DNA from: Gammaproteobacteria bacterium
Lineage (GTDB): Bacteria; Pseudomonadota; Gammaproteobacteria; Arenicellales; Poriferihabitantaceae
Assembly (NCBI GenBank): GCA_009842505.1
Contig: VYFG01000089.1
Span: forward strand, 16,800-80,799
Direction: 5' to 3'
DNA: 64,000 nucleotides
The translations under genes and the position numbers were made by a program. Below the pieces are notes generated by a model that saw only the letters and a program-made list of their open reading frames with translations, was not told the DNA's origin and did no database searches. Positions 18,704 through 30,339 of this stretch are shown in pieces. Numbering within the stretch: position 1 is the first letter of the stretch; each line of letters opens with the position of its first letter.

Positions 18704-19810
18704 ATGAATATCAAGATTGAAAGAGCCGCCCTTCTTCCCACGCTGAGCCTGGTCGGGAGTGTTGTTGAGAAGCAACAGACCCTGCCGGTTCTCGCCAACC
18801 TCTATTTCGGTCTTGAAGACGGACAGCTCACCATTGTCGGTACGGATCTCGAGCTGGAAATATCCGAGACCCTGGAGGATGTGGAAGGGGACAATGGTGC
18901 CTTCACCGTGTCCGCGAGGAAAGTGCTGGATATCTGCAGGATGCTGCCGGACGAGTCAGTGATCAACTTTGCGAGCAGTGGTGATAAGGTGGTGGTCAGT
19001 TCCGGGCGAAGCAGGTACACGCTGAAGACCCTGCCGGCCCAGGACTTCCCGAGGATCGAAGTAACCAGCTTTGAGGAAAGATTTAAAATCAATGATCTAA
19101 ATCTCAAAAGGATCCTTGAAAAGACCGCTTTCGCCATGGCTATCCAGGATGTGCGCTACTACCTCAACGGCATCCTGTTCGAACTCGGCCTCAACACCCT
19201 GCGTGCCATTGCCACCGACGGGCACCGGCTCGCGCAAAGCGAGGAAACCATCCAGCTCTCGGTGGAGAAACTGCGCCAGCTCATTGTGCCGCGCAAGGCG
19301 GTGGCCGAGATCACACGGTTCCTCGGCAACGTGGAAGAAACCGAGATTACCGTGCAAATGAGCAGGAACCACCTGCGAATGATCCGTGGAAATACCACGA
19401 TGATCACCAAGCTGATCGATGGAAAGTTTCCCGAATTCAAGGGAGTGCTGGAGACCACGATGAGTGCGACGGGTATCCAGGTCAACCGTGGGGAACTGAT
19501 TGACGTCCTGAACCGTGCGGGAATCCTGACCACGGATCGGTTCAAGGGGGTGAAGCTGCGCCTGGCTGAAGGCAACATCGCGGTGACCGCGAACAACCCA
19601 GAACAGGAGGAAGCGCTGGAGGAGATCTCCGTCGAGTACGACGGTGAGCCCATCGAAACCGGGTACAATGTTTCCTATCTTATTGAAGCCGCAAAGGCGA
19701 TCGCAGGCGACACCGTATTGCTGAATTTCCAGGGAAATGACGGAATCTGCATCCTGAACCAGCCGGGAGACGAAGTATCCGTCTGGCTGGTGATGCCCAT
19801 GCGGATCTGA
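18704..19810 (+). CDS. dnaN: DNA polymerase III beta sliding clamp
   Basis: The 368-residue product forms the ring-shaped processivity clamp for replication. The three-domain pattern is evident: LEISETLEDVEGDNGAFTV in the first domain, the segment RGNTTMITKLIDGKFPEF in the second, and a C-terminal end VWLVMPMRI that matches the classic VMPMRL ending. The ATG at 18704 follows the box-rich origin region. recF is expected next but is not there. Confidence 0.98.
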   Translation: MNIKIERAALLPTLSLVGSVVEKQQTLPVLANLYFGLEDGQLTIVGTDLELEISETLEDVEGDNGAFTVSARKVLDICRMLPDESVINFASSGDKVVVSSGRSRYTLKTLPAQDFPRIEVTSFEERFKINDLNLKRILEKTAFAMAIQDVRYYLNGILFELGLNTLRAIATDGHRLAQSEETIQLSVEKLRQLIVPRKAVAEITRFLGNVEETEITVQMSRNHLRMIRGNTTMITKLIDGKFPEFKGVLETTMSATGIQVNRGELIDVLNRAGILTTDRFKGVKLRLAEGNIAVTANNPEQEEALEEISVEYDGEPIETGYNVSYLIEAAKAIAGDTVLLNFQGNDGICILNQPGDEVSVWLVMPMRI

Positions 19811-19822
19811 TCCACGGCCTCC

Positions 19823-19841
19823 GTCCGGCTCCTGGCCGGAC
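19823..19841 (+). other. Hairpin after dnaN
   Basis: GTCCGGC at 19823-19829 pairs with GCCGGAC at 19835-19841 over a five-base loop, 13 bases after the dnaN stop. It is not followed by a T-run, so it is at most a weak or factor-aided terminator. Confidence 0.4.
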
Positions 19842-19882
19842 CATCCTCTCGTCAGCCGGAACCTTGCGCAGTTGATGTGCAA

Positions 19883-19898
19883 TGTTTCACGTGAAACA
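19883..19898. other. parS: parS site 1
   Basis: TGTTTCACGTGAAACA is a perfect 16-base palindrome identical to the common chromosomal parS consensus bound by ParB/Spo0J. The symmetry extends by one base on each side. It lies 73 bases after dnaN and exactly 180 bases before the second copy. Confidence 0.93.
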
Positions 19899-20062
19899 TA
19901 TCCGGCCAGGAACCGCGTTCCGGACCGGCGTCCGCTGTCCGTAGGACCGGAAATGCGCCGCCGCCGGCCCGGGAAAGGAGCAGGGCGATTTCGGCCCGCC
20001 CATGTCATCCTGACGGAAAGGACGGAAGGAACAGAAGATCCGGACGGATCAGCCTCGGGAAA

Positions 20063-20078
20063 TGTTTCACGTGAAACA
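20063..20078. other. parS: parS site 2
   Basis: This is a second perfect TGTTTCACGTGAAACA; here the palindrome extends to 20 bases (20061-20080). Together with site 1 it forms a ParB-loading centre about 1.3 kb from the probable oriC. parA and parB themselves are not in the window. Confidence 0.93.
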
Positions 20079-20693
20079 TTTCGCACCTGAACCGACGCAG
20101 CCGGGTCTTTCCCAAGCACTGTGGCCGCACGGACAAACCCGAGGCATGGGATCGTCCTGACCGTCTGCCGGCGGATGACCCGGCACGCAGTTTCCCCGAC
20201 AGGCCGCGTCTGGCCGTCATTCATGGTGACGGGGCAGGGTGAAATCTCCGTTCACCGATTGTCCGTGGATGATGATACTGCCGCAGCGTCGGGACCACGG
20301 CGCCAGGTTGGTTTGCGGGAAAGCAGCATGAAAACGCCCGGACTGGCACTGGGCAGGCTTTTCCATGCCCGAATCGGTTGCCTCCGTGGGATGGGAGATT
20401 TCCGTATGGCCGTATCGTTCGTCCGTTTGCCATTGCAACGGAGACCGAACCGACTGGCCGTCCGCGGACCGGAACCAGCAGGCTGAAGGCCGGCGATCCG
20501 GCGCCTGCAGGGGAATTTCCGCACCGTTCCGCGGGCCTTCGTGGCGGGTCTTCGCCCATGGCCGGACGAACAACTGTCCAGGATCGGCAGGATGTCCGTT
20601 CCATGACTCTAATTAATAATATAACTATATGAAATATAGATTTAAAATAAATCATGCCCTGATCGGGTTCCGGCCCGAATGCAGGCGGTTTCA

Positions 20694-23128
<2,435 letters not shown>

Positions 23129-23164
23129 TCCGGCCCGGCACAGGCGGCACCCGCCGCCGGCGGT

Positions 23165-23734
23165 TCAGAAGGAATACTCCCGGGGCTTCGACATCACCCG
23201 CTCCACCATGGGCCGGAAAAACTCCAGCGGCAGGGACGGGTATTCCGGGTCGAAACAGTTCTGATCGTAGTTCTGGCAGAAGTCCACGCAGTCCTGGTAC
23301 CAGGGATGGTCCCTGAAATGGTCGCGGGCATGCCGGTCCTTGTCATAGTGATGGGCATAGTAGTACGACTGGAACAGGCCATGGTGCTTGATGATCCAGT
23401 GCACCCGCTCGGAGACATAGGGTCTGAGGACGGCCGCGGACAACTCGCTGTGGGAGGCCGGGGCCAGGAGGTCGCCGATATCGTGCAAAAGGGCGGCCAC
23501 CACCATCTCCTCGTCCTCGCCCGCATGGTACGCCCGCGTGGCGGACTGAAGGGAATGCTCGAGACGCGAGACCCGGTAGCCCTCCAGACTGCCGCCAAGC
23601 TGCTCCATGGCCTTCATGAGCCGTTCCGGCAGGGCGCCGATGGCGGACTCCTCGTGGACGGCCAGCAATGCGTATTCTTCCCGCGTGCCGTCTTCCATGC
23701 GGGTGAACGAAACGGTTTCTGCAGGCTTGTTCAT
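23165..23734 (-). CDS. HD-domain protein, possible PhnZ/MIOX-like diiron oxygenase
   Basis: The 189-residue product is a small HD-fold protein. The stretch from Tyr53 to Asp88 contains RLEHSLQ, then DEEMVVAALLHDIGD. Candidate metal ligands are His60, His84, Asp85, His95, His117 or His118, and Asp157. The LEHSLQ...DEEMVxAALLHDIG pattern resembles PhnZ, the HD-domain diiron oxygenase that cleaves a phosphonate C-P bond, more than ordinary phosphohydrolases. This comparison is from memory and not from a search. It follows arsC by 22 bases on the same strand. No phosphonate genes lie nearby, so the substrate is open. Confidence 0.65.
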   Translation of the reverse strand: MNKPAETVSFTRMEDGTREEYALLAVHEESAIGALPERLMKAMEQLGGSLEGYRVSRLEHSLQSATRAYHAGEDEEMVVAALLHDIGDLLAPASHSELSAAVLRPYVSERVHWIIKHHGLFQSYYYAHHYDKDRHARDHFRDHPWYQDCVDFCQNYDQNCFDPEYPSLPLEFFRPMVERVMSKPREYSF

Positions 23735-23756
23735 GTTGATGTCTCCAGGGATCGGG

Positions 23757-24107
23757 TCAGCGGTCGAACAGGGTGAGCGCGGCTTCCGGCGGCCTGCCGA
23801 TCACGGCACGGCCATCATGCACAACGATGGGACGTTCCAGCAAAACGGGATTGTCCACGATCAGCCGGATCAGCGCATCCTCGTCGTGATTTCCGTCGGC
23901 AATGCCGAGTTCCCGGTAAAGGGCCTCCCCCTTGCGCATGAAATCACCCACGGAACAGCCAAGGGCCGCGGCGATGCCACGCAGCGTGTCCGCGTCGGGA
24001 GGCGTTTCCAGGTAGCGGACCACTTCCGGTTCGATGCCTCTGGCCTCGAGCAGGGAAAGGACGGCGCGGGATTTCGAACAACGCGGGTTGTGATAGATGC
24101 GGGTCAT
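23757..24107 (-). CDS. arsC: Arsenate reductase, glutaredoxin-dependent ArsC family
   Basis: The 116-residue product has the thioredoxin-like ArsC fold with the catalytic Cys in NPRCSKSRA, and the later motifs NPVLLERPIV and GRAVIGRPPE. These match E. coli ArsC/YfgD, which use glutathione and glutaredoxin. YfgD-type members are short like this one and their role in arsenic resistance is less certain. No arsB, arsR or acr3 is near. It is probably cotranscribed with the HD-domain gene downstream. Confidence 0.88.
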   Translation of the reverse strand: MTRIYHNPRCSKSRAVLSLLEARGIEPEVVRYLETPPDADTLRGIAAALGCSVGDFMRKGEALYRELGIADGNHDEDALIRLIVDNPVLLERPIVVHDGRAVIGRPPEAALTLFDR

Positions 24108-24285
24108 GGACCAGGGGGTGCTGCTGTATTGCCGGAAATATATGTCGCTGCCATGGTCGAGGCAAGATACACGCCATCACTGACGCAAAAGGGGAAGGAA
24201 CTGCTGCACCTGACACGCGCGGCGCAGGCGGCGGCACCGAAACGTCACCGGCGCGGCACCGGCGTGACCGCATCCCGGGTAAGGG

Positions 24286-26592
24286 TCAGTTCCGGCCGGC
24301 CCCGCCCGCGCCGGAACAGGGCGCGAGCCTGGGGGTACGGCTTTGCGCCAGCACGGGTATCAGGATGCGTTCCGGACAGCTGTCCCGGGCAAGCAGGCCG
24401 GTGGCCGGGTCCAGTTCCAGGAAACGTACCCCGGCGGGCCGCCGGTGAGCGGACGGCGCAAGGGGGAGCGCCTGCATGATTTCCATCCACACGCGCATGG
24501 CGCCGCCGGCGCCGGTCAGGCCCACCGGGCGGTTATCGTCCCGGCCCACCCACACCACGGTCACCAGGTTTCCGCTGTATCCCGCGAACCAGCTGTCCCG
24601 GTAGTCATCGGTAGTGCCCGTCTTGCCCGCCAGACCGAGTGACGGCGGGAAGTGCCGTGATGCGCGGGACGCGGTTCCGCTGCGGACCACCTGTCGGAGC
24701 GCAAAGTCGATCAGGTAGGCGGGCCCCGGCTCGATCACCCTGTCGGCCCTGCCGGGAAACCGGGCGATCACGCCGCCACCCGGGTCGTTGATGTGGCTGA
24801 TGCTGCGCAGGGGCATGCGGTTGCCGCGGTTCGCGATGGACTGGTACAGCTGGGCGATTTCAAGGGGGCTGTGCACGCTGGCGCCTAGCAGCGTGGAAGG
24901 ATATCGCGGGATTTCCTTGCGGACCCCGAGCCGGTTGATGGTTTCCGCAACCGAATCCAGGCCCACCTCGAGACCGAGCCGCACCGCAGGCACGTTGTAG
25001 GAGCGTGTCAGCGCCTCCAGCAACATGACCGGCCCCCGGAAGTCGCGGTCGTAGTTCTGTGGCGACCAGGTGCGCCCGGCCTCGGTTTCCAGGGTCAGCG
25101 GCGTGTCCTGGATCATGCTGCCAAGGGAGAACGTGCCAGGCCGTTCCAGGGCCGCGAGGTAGACCAGCGGCTTGACCAGGGAGCCGATGGGCCGTTGGGC
25201 ATCCACGGCGCGGTTGAACCCCGCGAAGCCCCCCTGGCGTCCGCCCACCAGGGCCAGGATGTCACCGCTGTCCACGGACACCACGACGGCCGCGCCCTGG
25301 AGCACGCCCGGCGAGATGCCGCGGTCCGACTCAAGCCGCGCAAGGGCCCGGGACAGGGCCTGCTGCGCGGTCTGCTGGATATCCGCATCCAGCGTCGTGT
25401 ACAGCCGGATTCCGCCGGCGCGCAACACGTCCTCGGGGAAGTACTGGCGCACCTGCCGGTGCAGGTAGTCGACATACGCGGGGAAGACACTTCCGCCGGC
25501 GCTGCGGTGCGGCGCGATCGTCAGGGGCGACCTCGAAAGGGCCGCCGCGTCGGCGTCGTCGATGGCCCCCACCTCCGCCAGCTTGGACAGCACCAGGTTC
25601 CTCCGCACCAGGGCGCGCTCCGGGTTGCGCCTGGGATTGTAGAGGGAGGGCGCGGGGATCATCCCAACCAGGGTGGCGATCTCATGCGGACCAAGGCGGC
25701 CCAGCGGACGGGCGAAGTAGTACTCGCTGGCCAGCGCAAAGCCATGTACCGCACGGTTGCCCGACTGGCCGAGAAAGATCTCGTTGAGATAGTGCTCGAG
25801 GATCTCGGCCTTGGAATGGCGGAGCTCCAGGGTGATGGCCATGAGGGCCTCCGTGACCTTCCGGGACAGGGTCCGTTCGGGACTCAGGAACAGGTTCTTC
25901 ACCAGTTGCTGGGTGATGGTGCTGCCGCCCTGGGTTGTCTGGCCGTGGAGCAGGTTGTTGACGAAGGCCCGGGCGATGGCGAAGACATCCACGCCGATAT
26001 GCCGCTCGAAATTCCGGTCTTCCATGGCCAGCAATGCCCGGACCAGGAGTTCCGGCATCTGATGGAGCCGGAGCGCAATCCGGTCCTCATAGGGCCCGAG
26101 CTGGAGCGTGCCGATGGCCTCCGGCTCCAAGGAGATGCTGCCGAGGCGGGCGCCGTCGGCGTGCCTGTGCATGGCGCGCAGACGGCCGCCCTGAAACGCC
26201 AGGCGCACCGGCCCGGACGCCTCGGCGCTGCCGGGTGCCGGGTTGGGATAGAGGTCCATCCGGTTGCCCGTCAGCACGTAGCTGCCGGGACCCTCAATGC
26301 GTTCCGCCCGGCGATATCCGCGGTATTCAAGCAGGGACAGCACCTTCTCGGGCGACTGCCCCAGGAGCGGGGACAGCTTGGGCGCCCGCGCGTAGAGGAG
26401 CGCCGGCCGGGGATGCGCACTGTCACGGAAATACAGCTGCATCTGGTAGTCGAAGTGCAGCAGGAGGCCGGCAAAACACGCCGCAAGGGCGAGCGCGATC
26501 CGCAGGGCAAGGGGCCGGAAAAACAGAATCCGGCGCCTCCCTCCCGCCCCGGCGTGGGAGCGGCCGGCGCGCCTCTTGCGTCGGGTCGCCAA
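24286..26592 (-). CDS. mrcB: Bifunctional penicillin-binding protein 1B
   Basis: The 768-residue product polymerises and cross-links peptidoglycan. A basic N-terminus leads into a membrane anchor at about 30-47. A UB2H-like segment follows (LSPLLGQSPEKVLSLLEYRGY), then the glycosyltransferase domain with EDRNFERHIGVD and QGGSTITQQLVKNLFL. The transpeptidase has the SxxK serine in GSLVKPL, SxN in RSYNVPAVR and KTG in LAGKTGTTDDY. The UB2H region marks it as PBP1B, which docks the lipoprotein LpoB in enterics. It starts with TTG, six bases after the DUF2007 gene. Confidence 0.93.
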   Translation of the reverse strand: MATRRKRRAGRSHAGAGGRRRILFFRPLALRIALALAACFAGLLLHFDYQMQLYFRDSAHPRPALLYARAPKLSPLLGQSPEKVLSLLEYRGYRRAERIEGPGSYVLTGNRMDLYPNPAPGSAEASGPVRLAFQGGRLRAMHRHADGARLGSISLEPEAIGTLQLGPYEDRIALRLHQMPELLVRALLAMEDRNFERHIGVDVFAIARAFVNNLLHGQTTQGGSTITQQLVKNLFLSPERTLSRKVTEALMAITLELRHSKAEILEHYLNEIFLGQSGNRAVHGFALASEYYFARPLGRLGPHEIATLVGMIPAPSLYNPRRNPERALVRRNLVLSKLAEVGAIDDADAAALSRSPLTIAPHRSAGGSVFPAYVDYLHRQVRQYFPEDVLRAGGIRLYTTLDADIQQTAQQALSRALARLESDRGISPGVLQGAAVVVSVDSGDILALVGGRQGGFAGFNRAVDAQRPIGSLVKPLVYLAALERPGTFSLGSMIQDTPLTLETEAGRTWSPQNYDRDFRGPVMLLEALTRSYNVPAVRLGLEVGLDSVAETINRLGVRKEIPRYPSTLLGASVHSPLEIAQLYQSIANRGNRMPLRSISHINDPGGGVIARFPGRADRVIEPGPAYLIDFALRQVVRSGTASRASRHFPPSLGLAGKTGTTDDYRDSWFAGYSGNLVTVVWVGRDDNRPVGLTGAGGAMRVWMEIMQALPLAPSAHRRPAGVRFLELDPATGLLARDSCPERILIPVLAQSRTPRLAPCSGAGGAGRN

Positions 26593-26597
26593 TGCCC

Positions 26598-26906
26598 TCA
26601 GAAACTACGGCCGCATTGCCAGCAGATTTCGAAGCCTGCAGGGCTGGTTTCGCCGCACTGGCCACACAGGGAAGGGGGTCCGGACCGGTTCTCCGCCTGG
26701 GACTGCGCCAGCATCTCCACCAACCGCCTGGCCCGGTCGGCGTCGGCGTCGCGCCGCACCCAGACCTCCGGGCCGATCACCGGCAGCTCGCCAAGGGCGC
26801 CGACCGCGTTCTCCTGAAAGATTTCACAGGGCACACCATTGCCCCGGAGGCAGTCCGCATAGATGCGGGCATCCACCAGGGACTCCGCGCGGTACACGCA
26901 TTTCAT
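26598..26906 (-). CDS. DUF2007-type small protein with zinc-ribbon-like tail
   Basis: The 102-residue product begins MKCVYRAESLVDARIYADCL, matching the DUF2007 (putative signal-transducing) fold of about 70 residues. It ends with two CxxC pairs, CGQC and CWQC, that would form a small zinc ribbon. The function is unknown. It lies between an AI-2E-family exporter and mrcB, all on one strand and closely spaced. Confidence 0.75.
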   Translation of the reverse strand: MKCVYRAESLVDARIYADCLRGNGVPCEIFQENAVGALGELPVIGPEVWVRRDADADRARRLVEMLAQSQAENRSGPPSLCGQCGETSPAGFEICWQCGRSF

Positions 26907-26937
26907 GAACGTCCGCCTGCTGCGACCGGCGTTCGCC

Positions 26938-27999
26938 TCAGGGTTCCTCGGGTTCCGAGCCGCGTGGCCAGGCCACCATGATGGCCTGGACCAGCGTGGC
27001 CAGGGGGATGGCGAAGAAAACGCCCCAGATCCCGAACAGACCGCCGAAAAACAGCACCGCCACGATGATGGCCACCGGGTGCAGGTTCACCACCTCGGAA
27101 AAAAGGAGCGGCACCAGCAGGTTGCCGTCCAGGGCCTGGATGATCAGGTAGGCCACCACGAGATAGTAGAACTCGTTGGTCACGCCCCACTGGAAATAGG
27201 CAATCACCACCACCGGCACGGTCACCACGGCGGCGCCGATGTAGGGAATCAGCACCGACAGCCCCACCAGCACCCCAAGCAGCATGGCGTACTGGAGGCC
27301 GAGCAGCGAGAAGGTGAGGAAGCAGGTCCACCAGACGATGAGGATCTCCCAGAACTTGCCGCGGATGTAGTTGCCGATCTGCACATCGACATCGTGCCAG
27401 ACCTGGATTGCGAGCTGGTTGTCGCTGGGCAGCAGGTCGTGGGTCCAGTCCAGGATCCGGCGCTTGTCCTTGAGGAAGAAGAAGATCAGGATCGGCAGCA
27501 GGATGACGTAGATCAGGATCGTGATGATGCTGGTGACACCGTAGAGGGAATTGGCCAGGGCCTGCTGTCCGAGCCCGGTGAGTTCGGCCCGCAGGCTGCT
27601 GATCAGTTCCAGGACCTGTGCCTGGGAGAACAGTTCCGGGTATGTCTGCGGCAGTGTCATGAGCGCGGCCTGGCCCTCGCTCAGCATGGATGGAATCTGG
27701 GCCACCACCTGGGCGAGCTGGGTGTAGAGCGTCGGCAGAAGCCAGAAGAAGATCGTAACCAGGAAGAGCATGAAGGCGATGAACACGGTCCAGAGGCAGA
27801 TCCAGCGCGGCAGGTGCAGGGACTGCATGCGCCGGATGATTCCCTCCAGCAGGTAGGCGATGACAATGCCCGCCAGCACCGGGGCCAGCATGTTGCCGGC
27901 ATAGACCACGATGACGAACAGGACCACCAGCGCGGCGGTGAGAAACACCACCTGCGGATTGGAGAGCTGCCGCCTGACCCAGCTTGAAATCTGTTCCAT
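26938..27999 (-). CDS. AI-2E/PerM family transporter
   Basis: The 353-residue product has about seven to eight transmembrane segments and belongs to the AI-2E (UPF0118) family. The late segments LDGNLLVPLLFSEVVNLHP and FFGGLFGIWGVFFAIPLA are hallmarks. Members include TqsA, PerM and Na+/H+ antiporters, so the substrate cannot be fixed. The ATG at 27999 starts MEQISSWVRRQ; an upstream in-frame ATG adds 12 residues that look non-coding. It probably heads the run leading to mrcB. Confidence 0.85.
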   Translation of the reverse strand: MEQISSWVRRQLSNPQVVFLTAALVVLFVIVVYAGNMLAPVLAGIVIAYLLEGIIRRMQSLHLPRWICLWTVFIAFMLFLVTIFFWLLPTLYTQLAQVVAQIPSMLSEGQAALMTLPQTYPELFSQAQVLELISSLRAELTGLGQQALANSLYGVTSIITILIYVILLPILIFFFLKDKRRILDWTHDLLPSDNQLAIQVWHDVDVQIGNYIRGKFWEILIVWWTCFLTFSLLGLQYAMLLGVLVGLSVLIPYIGAAVVTVPVVVIAYFQWGVTNEFYYLVVAYLIIQALDGNLLVPLLFSEVVNLHPVAIIVAVLFFGGLFGIWGVFFAIPLATLVQAIMVAWPRGSEPEEP

Positions 28000-28053
28000 C
28001 GGGTTGTTATAGCAGGTTTTCCCGGCGTCGGCCAAGTCGCCTGCAAATACCCG

Positions 28054-28476
28054 TCAGGCGGCTTCGATCTCGAAACTGTGGGTGACGGCCACCGAGGACT
28101 GCAGCATCCTGGTGACCGAGCAGTACTTCTCCATGGACAGGGCCACCGCGCGCGCCACCTTCCTGGGGTCGAGATCCGGGCCGGCGACGGTGTAGTGAAC
28201 ATGGATATCGGTGAACACGGCGGGCACGGCGTCGGCCCGCTGCCCCTCCACGGTGATCCGGCAGTCGGTGACGGTCTGGCGGCTCTTTTCGAGGATCAGG
28301 GCGACGTCGATGCCGCTGCAACTGCCGAGCGCCGCCAGCAGCAGCTCCATTGGTCTTGCCCCGGCGTTGTTGCCGCCGTTGTCCGGGGAGCCGTCGGTGG
28401 ACAGGCGGTGGCCGCTTTCGGTGGCAACATCAAAGGCGATCCTGCCGGTCTTGCTGAGCGTGATTTTCATCGGCAC
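28054..28476 (-). CDS. OsmC family protein
   Basis: The 140-residue product belongs to the OsmC/Ohr superfamily of thiol peroxidases. The two expected cysteines are in GSCSGIDVAL and EKYCSVTRML. Its overall form is closer to the YhfA-like branch than to OsmC or Ohr proper, so reduction of organic peroxides is likely but not certain. The start may be GTG at 28476 or ATG at 28470; no ribosome site decides between them. Confidence 0.85.
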   Translation of the reverse strand: MPMKITLSKTGRIAFDVATESGHRLSTDGSPDNGGNNAGARPMELLLAALGSCSGIDVALILEKSRQTVTDCRITVEGQRADAVPAVFTDIHVHYTVAGPDLDPRKVARAVALSMEKYCSVTRMLQSSVAVTHSFEIEAA

Positions 28477-28548
28477 GGGGAATGGTCGGTTGCGGCAAGT
28501 ATAAATGACCCGCCTGCCCTTTCGCCGATCCCCGGCCCGGGGCCGGGA

Positions 28549-29466
28549 TCAGCCGTAGACCGGCGTAACCCAGTGCCTGTAGTCGGGCTCCTCGCCGGTG
28601 AGCACCCGGTGGAAGATTTCACCCAGATCCCGGGTCACGGGACCCCGGCCGCCGTCGCCGATGGTGCGGTGATCGATGGTTCCCACCGCCGCCATCTGCA
28701 CACCGGTACCGCAGAAGAAGACCTCGTCGGCCATGTAGAGCTCTGACCGGTCGATGTTGCGTTCCTCGATCCCGAGGCCGAGCCGGTCCCTGGCCAGCTC
28801 CACCAGCGACTTGCGCACGATGCCTTCCAGCAGGTTCGCCGTGATCGGCGGCGTGACCAGTGAACCGTCCCGGACCATCATGAAATTCGCCGCCGTCGCC
28901 TCGGAGACATGGCCGTCCTGGTTCAGCAGGATGGCCTCGTCGAAGCCGGCCAGCATGGCCTCGCTCTTGGCGAGGGCGCTGTTGACGTAGGTGCCGTTGA
29001 CCTTGCCCCGGGCCGGCATGGCGGTGTCGTCGACGCGGCGCCAGCTGCTGACGCAGACCGAGAGGCTCTTGTCATCCGGCAGGTAGCTGCCGGTGGGCTG
29101 GCTGAAAATGGCAACCTTGTCCCGGGCGTCATGCAGCCAGACCCGGAACACCCCCTCGTCCTTGTAGGCGATGGGGCGGATATAGATGTTTTCCCGCCAG
29201 GACTCCTTGCGCAGCAGTTCGAGCGTGGTGGCCACCAGCGCGGGGTTGTCCATCCCGATCTCGCTGAACAGCAGGTGGGCGCTGTGCAGGAAACGGGCGT
29301 AGTGGTCCGCGAGCCGGAAGATGTACAGCTGCTCCTGCCCGGCATTCCAGTAACCGCGGATGCCGCCGAAACAGCCCGTGCCGTAATGCAGGGTGTGGTT
29401 GGTGATGCTGATCTTCGCCTGATCGATCGGGACGATCCCGCCCTCGAAAAACGCCCAGTTGGTCAT
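28549..29466 (-). CDS. ilvE: Branched-chain amino acid aminotransferase
   Basis: The 305-residue product transfers amino groups to and from branched-chain keto acids using PLP. The fold type IV pattern is clear: NHTLHYGTGCFGGIRGY near the start, KVNGTYVNSALAKSEAM around the middle, and EATAANFMMVRDGSLVTPP later. The start at 29466 gives the canonical N-terminus MTNWAFFEGG. It follows the hydratase gene by 10 bases, so it is probably the third gene of an operon with an exporter and a hydratase. Confidence 0.9.
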   Translation of the reverse strand: MTNWAFFEGGIVPIDQAKISITNHTLHYGTGCFGGIRGYWNAGQEQLYIFRLADHYARFLHSAHLLFSEIGMDNPALVATTLELLRKESWRENIYIRPIAYKDEGVFRVWLHDARDKVAIFSQPTGSYLPDDKSLSVCVSSWRRVDDTAMPARGKVNGTYVNSALAKSEAMLAGFDEAILLNQDGHVSEATAANFMMVRDGSLVTPPITANLLEGIVRKSLVELARDRLGLGIEERNIDRSELYMADEVFFCGTGVQMAAVGTIDHRTIGDGGRGPVTRDLGEIFHRVLTGEEPDYRHWVTPVYG

Positions 29467-29476
29467 GATGATGATT

Positions 29477-30295
29477 TCAAGCTTGTGGTGTTGTCGTTGA
29501 TCGGGAAGGGCGGAACCGCACGCCCACCCGGCCGAGATTGCCGTAGTCCGCGAGCACGGCATCCCCGGGTTCCGCGAAATAGATCTCCCCCGCGGTGCCG
29601 GTGGACACCCGCTCACCGGCGCGCAGCGTCCGGTCCCGGAGCGCCAGGTGGTTGGCAAGCCAGGCCATGGCATACAGCGGGTCGCCGAGCACATTTTCGC
29701 CCACACCGACGGCGAACGTTTCGCCGTTCACCTGAAGGCGCACCTGCCGGCGGCAGAAATCGACCCCCTGCCATCCGGTGACCGGTTCGCCGAAGATACA
29801 GGCGCCGTGGACGGCGTTGTCCGCAATGAGGGCGTACTCCCCGACAGTGGAGAAGTCGTTGAACCGGTGGTCGACGATTTCAAGGGAAGGCACGAAGGCC
29901 TCGATATAGGGCCGTATCGTTTCCGCGGTGTAGGGCGCCCCCGCCTGGGGCACGTCTTCGCCCAGGATGAAGCCGAATTCCGCCTCCATGATCCGCAGAC
30001 GGAACGCTCCGGGATCGAGTTCCACGTCGCTGTCATGGGTGGAATGTGTCATCAGTCGTCCGGGGAACGGCCCGCTGACGTTGAGCAGGCGGATCACCCG
30101 CTCGTTGGTGCAGGCCATCTTGTAGCCGCAGGGCACGCCCCCGAAGCGCCCGGTCAGGCCCCGGACCACCTCGTCCTGGACGGCGTAGGCCGCGGCCTGG
30201 GAGCCGGGATAAAGCGCATCCGGGATATTGTCCACCGGCTCGAGGGAAAGGCGGTGGTCCAGGAGAAAGGCGGCGGTGTCCGGGGGTGCTGGCAT
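29477..30295 (-). CDS. Fumarylacetoacetate hydrolase-fold hydratase/decarboxylase (MhpD-like)
   Basis: The 272-residue product resembles 2-keto-4-pentenoate hydratases and 4-oxalocrotonate decarboxylases. Metal-ligand motifs fit IMEAEFGFILGED, with further acidic residues in VPSLEIVDHRFNDF, and a conserved Lys in GYKMACTN. In aromatic catabolism these enzymes hydrate 2-hydroxypenta-2,4-dienoate, but no other meta-cleavage gene is present, so the substrate is unclear. It sits between a DMT exporter and ilvE on the same strand. Confidence 0.8.
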   Translation of the reverse strand: MPAPPDTAAFLLDHRLSLEPVDNIPDALYPGSQAAAYAVQDEVVRGLTGRFGGVPCGYKMACTNERVIRLLNVSGPFPGRLMTHSTHDSDVELDPGAFRLRIMEAEFGFILGEDVPQAGAPYTAETIRPYIEAFVPSLEIVDHRFNDFSTVGEYALIADNAVHGACIFGEPVTGWQGVDFCRRQVRLQVNGETFAVGVGENVLGDPLYAMAWLANHLALRDRTLRAGERVSTGTAGEIYFAEPGDAVLADYGNLGRVGVRFRPSRSTTTPQA

Positions 30296-30339
30296 GGCAG
30301 GGGGATTCTGTCACAAAAGCCCGGGCGCGGTGAACCGGG

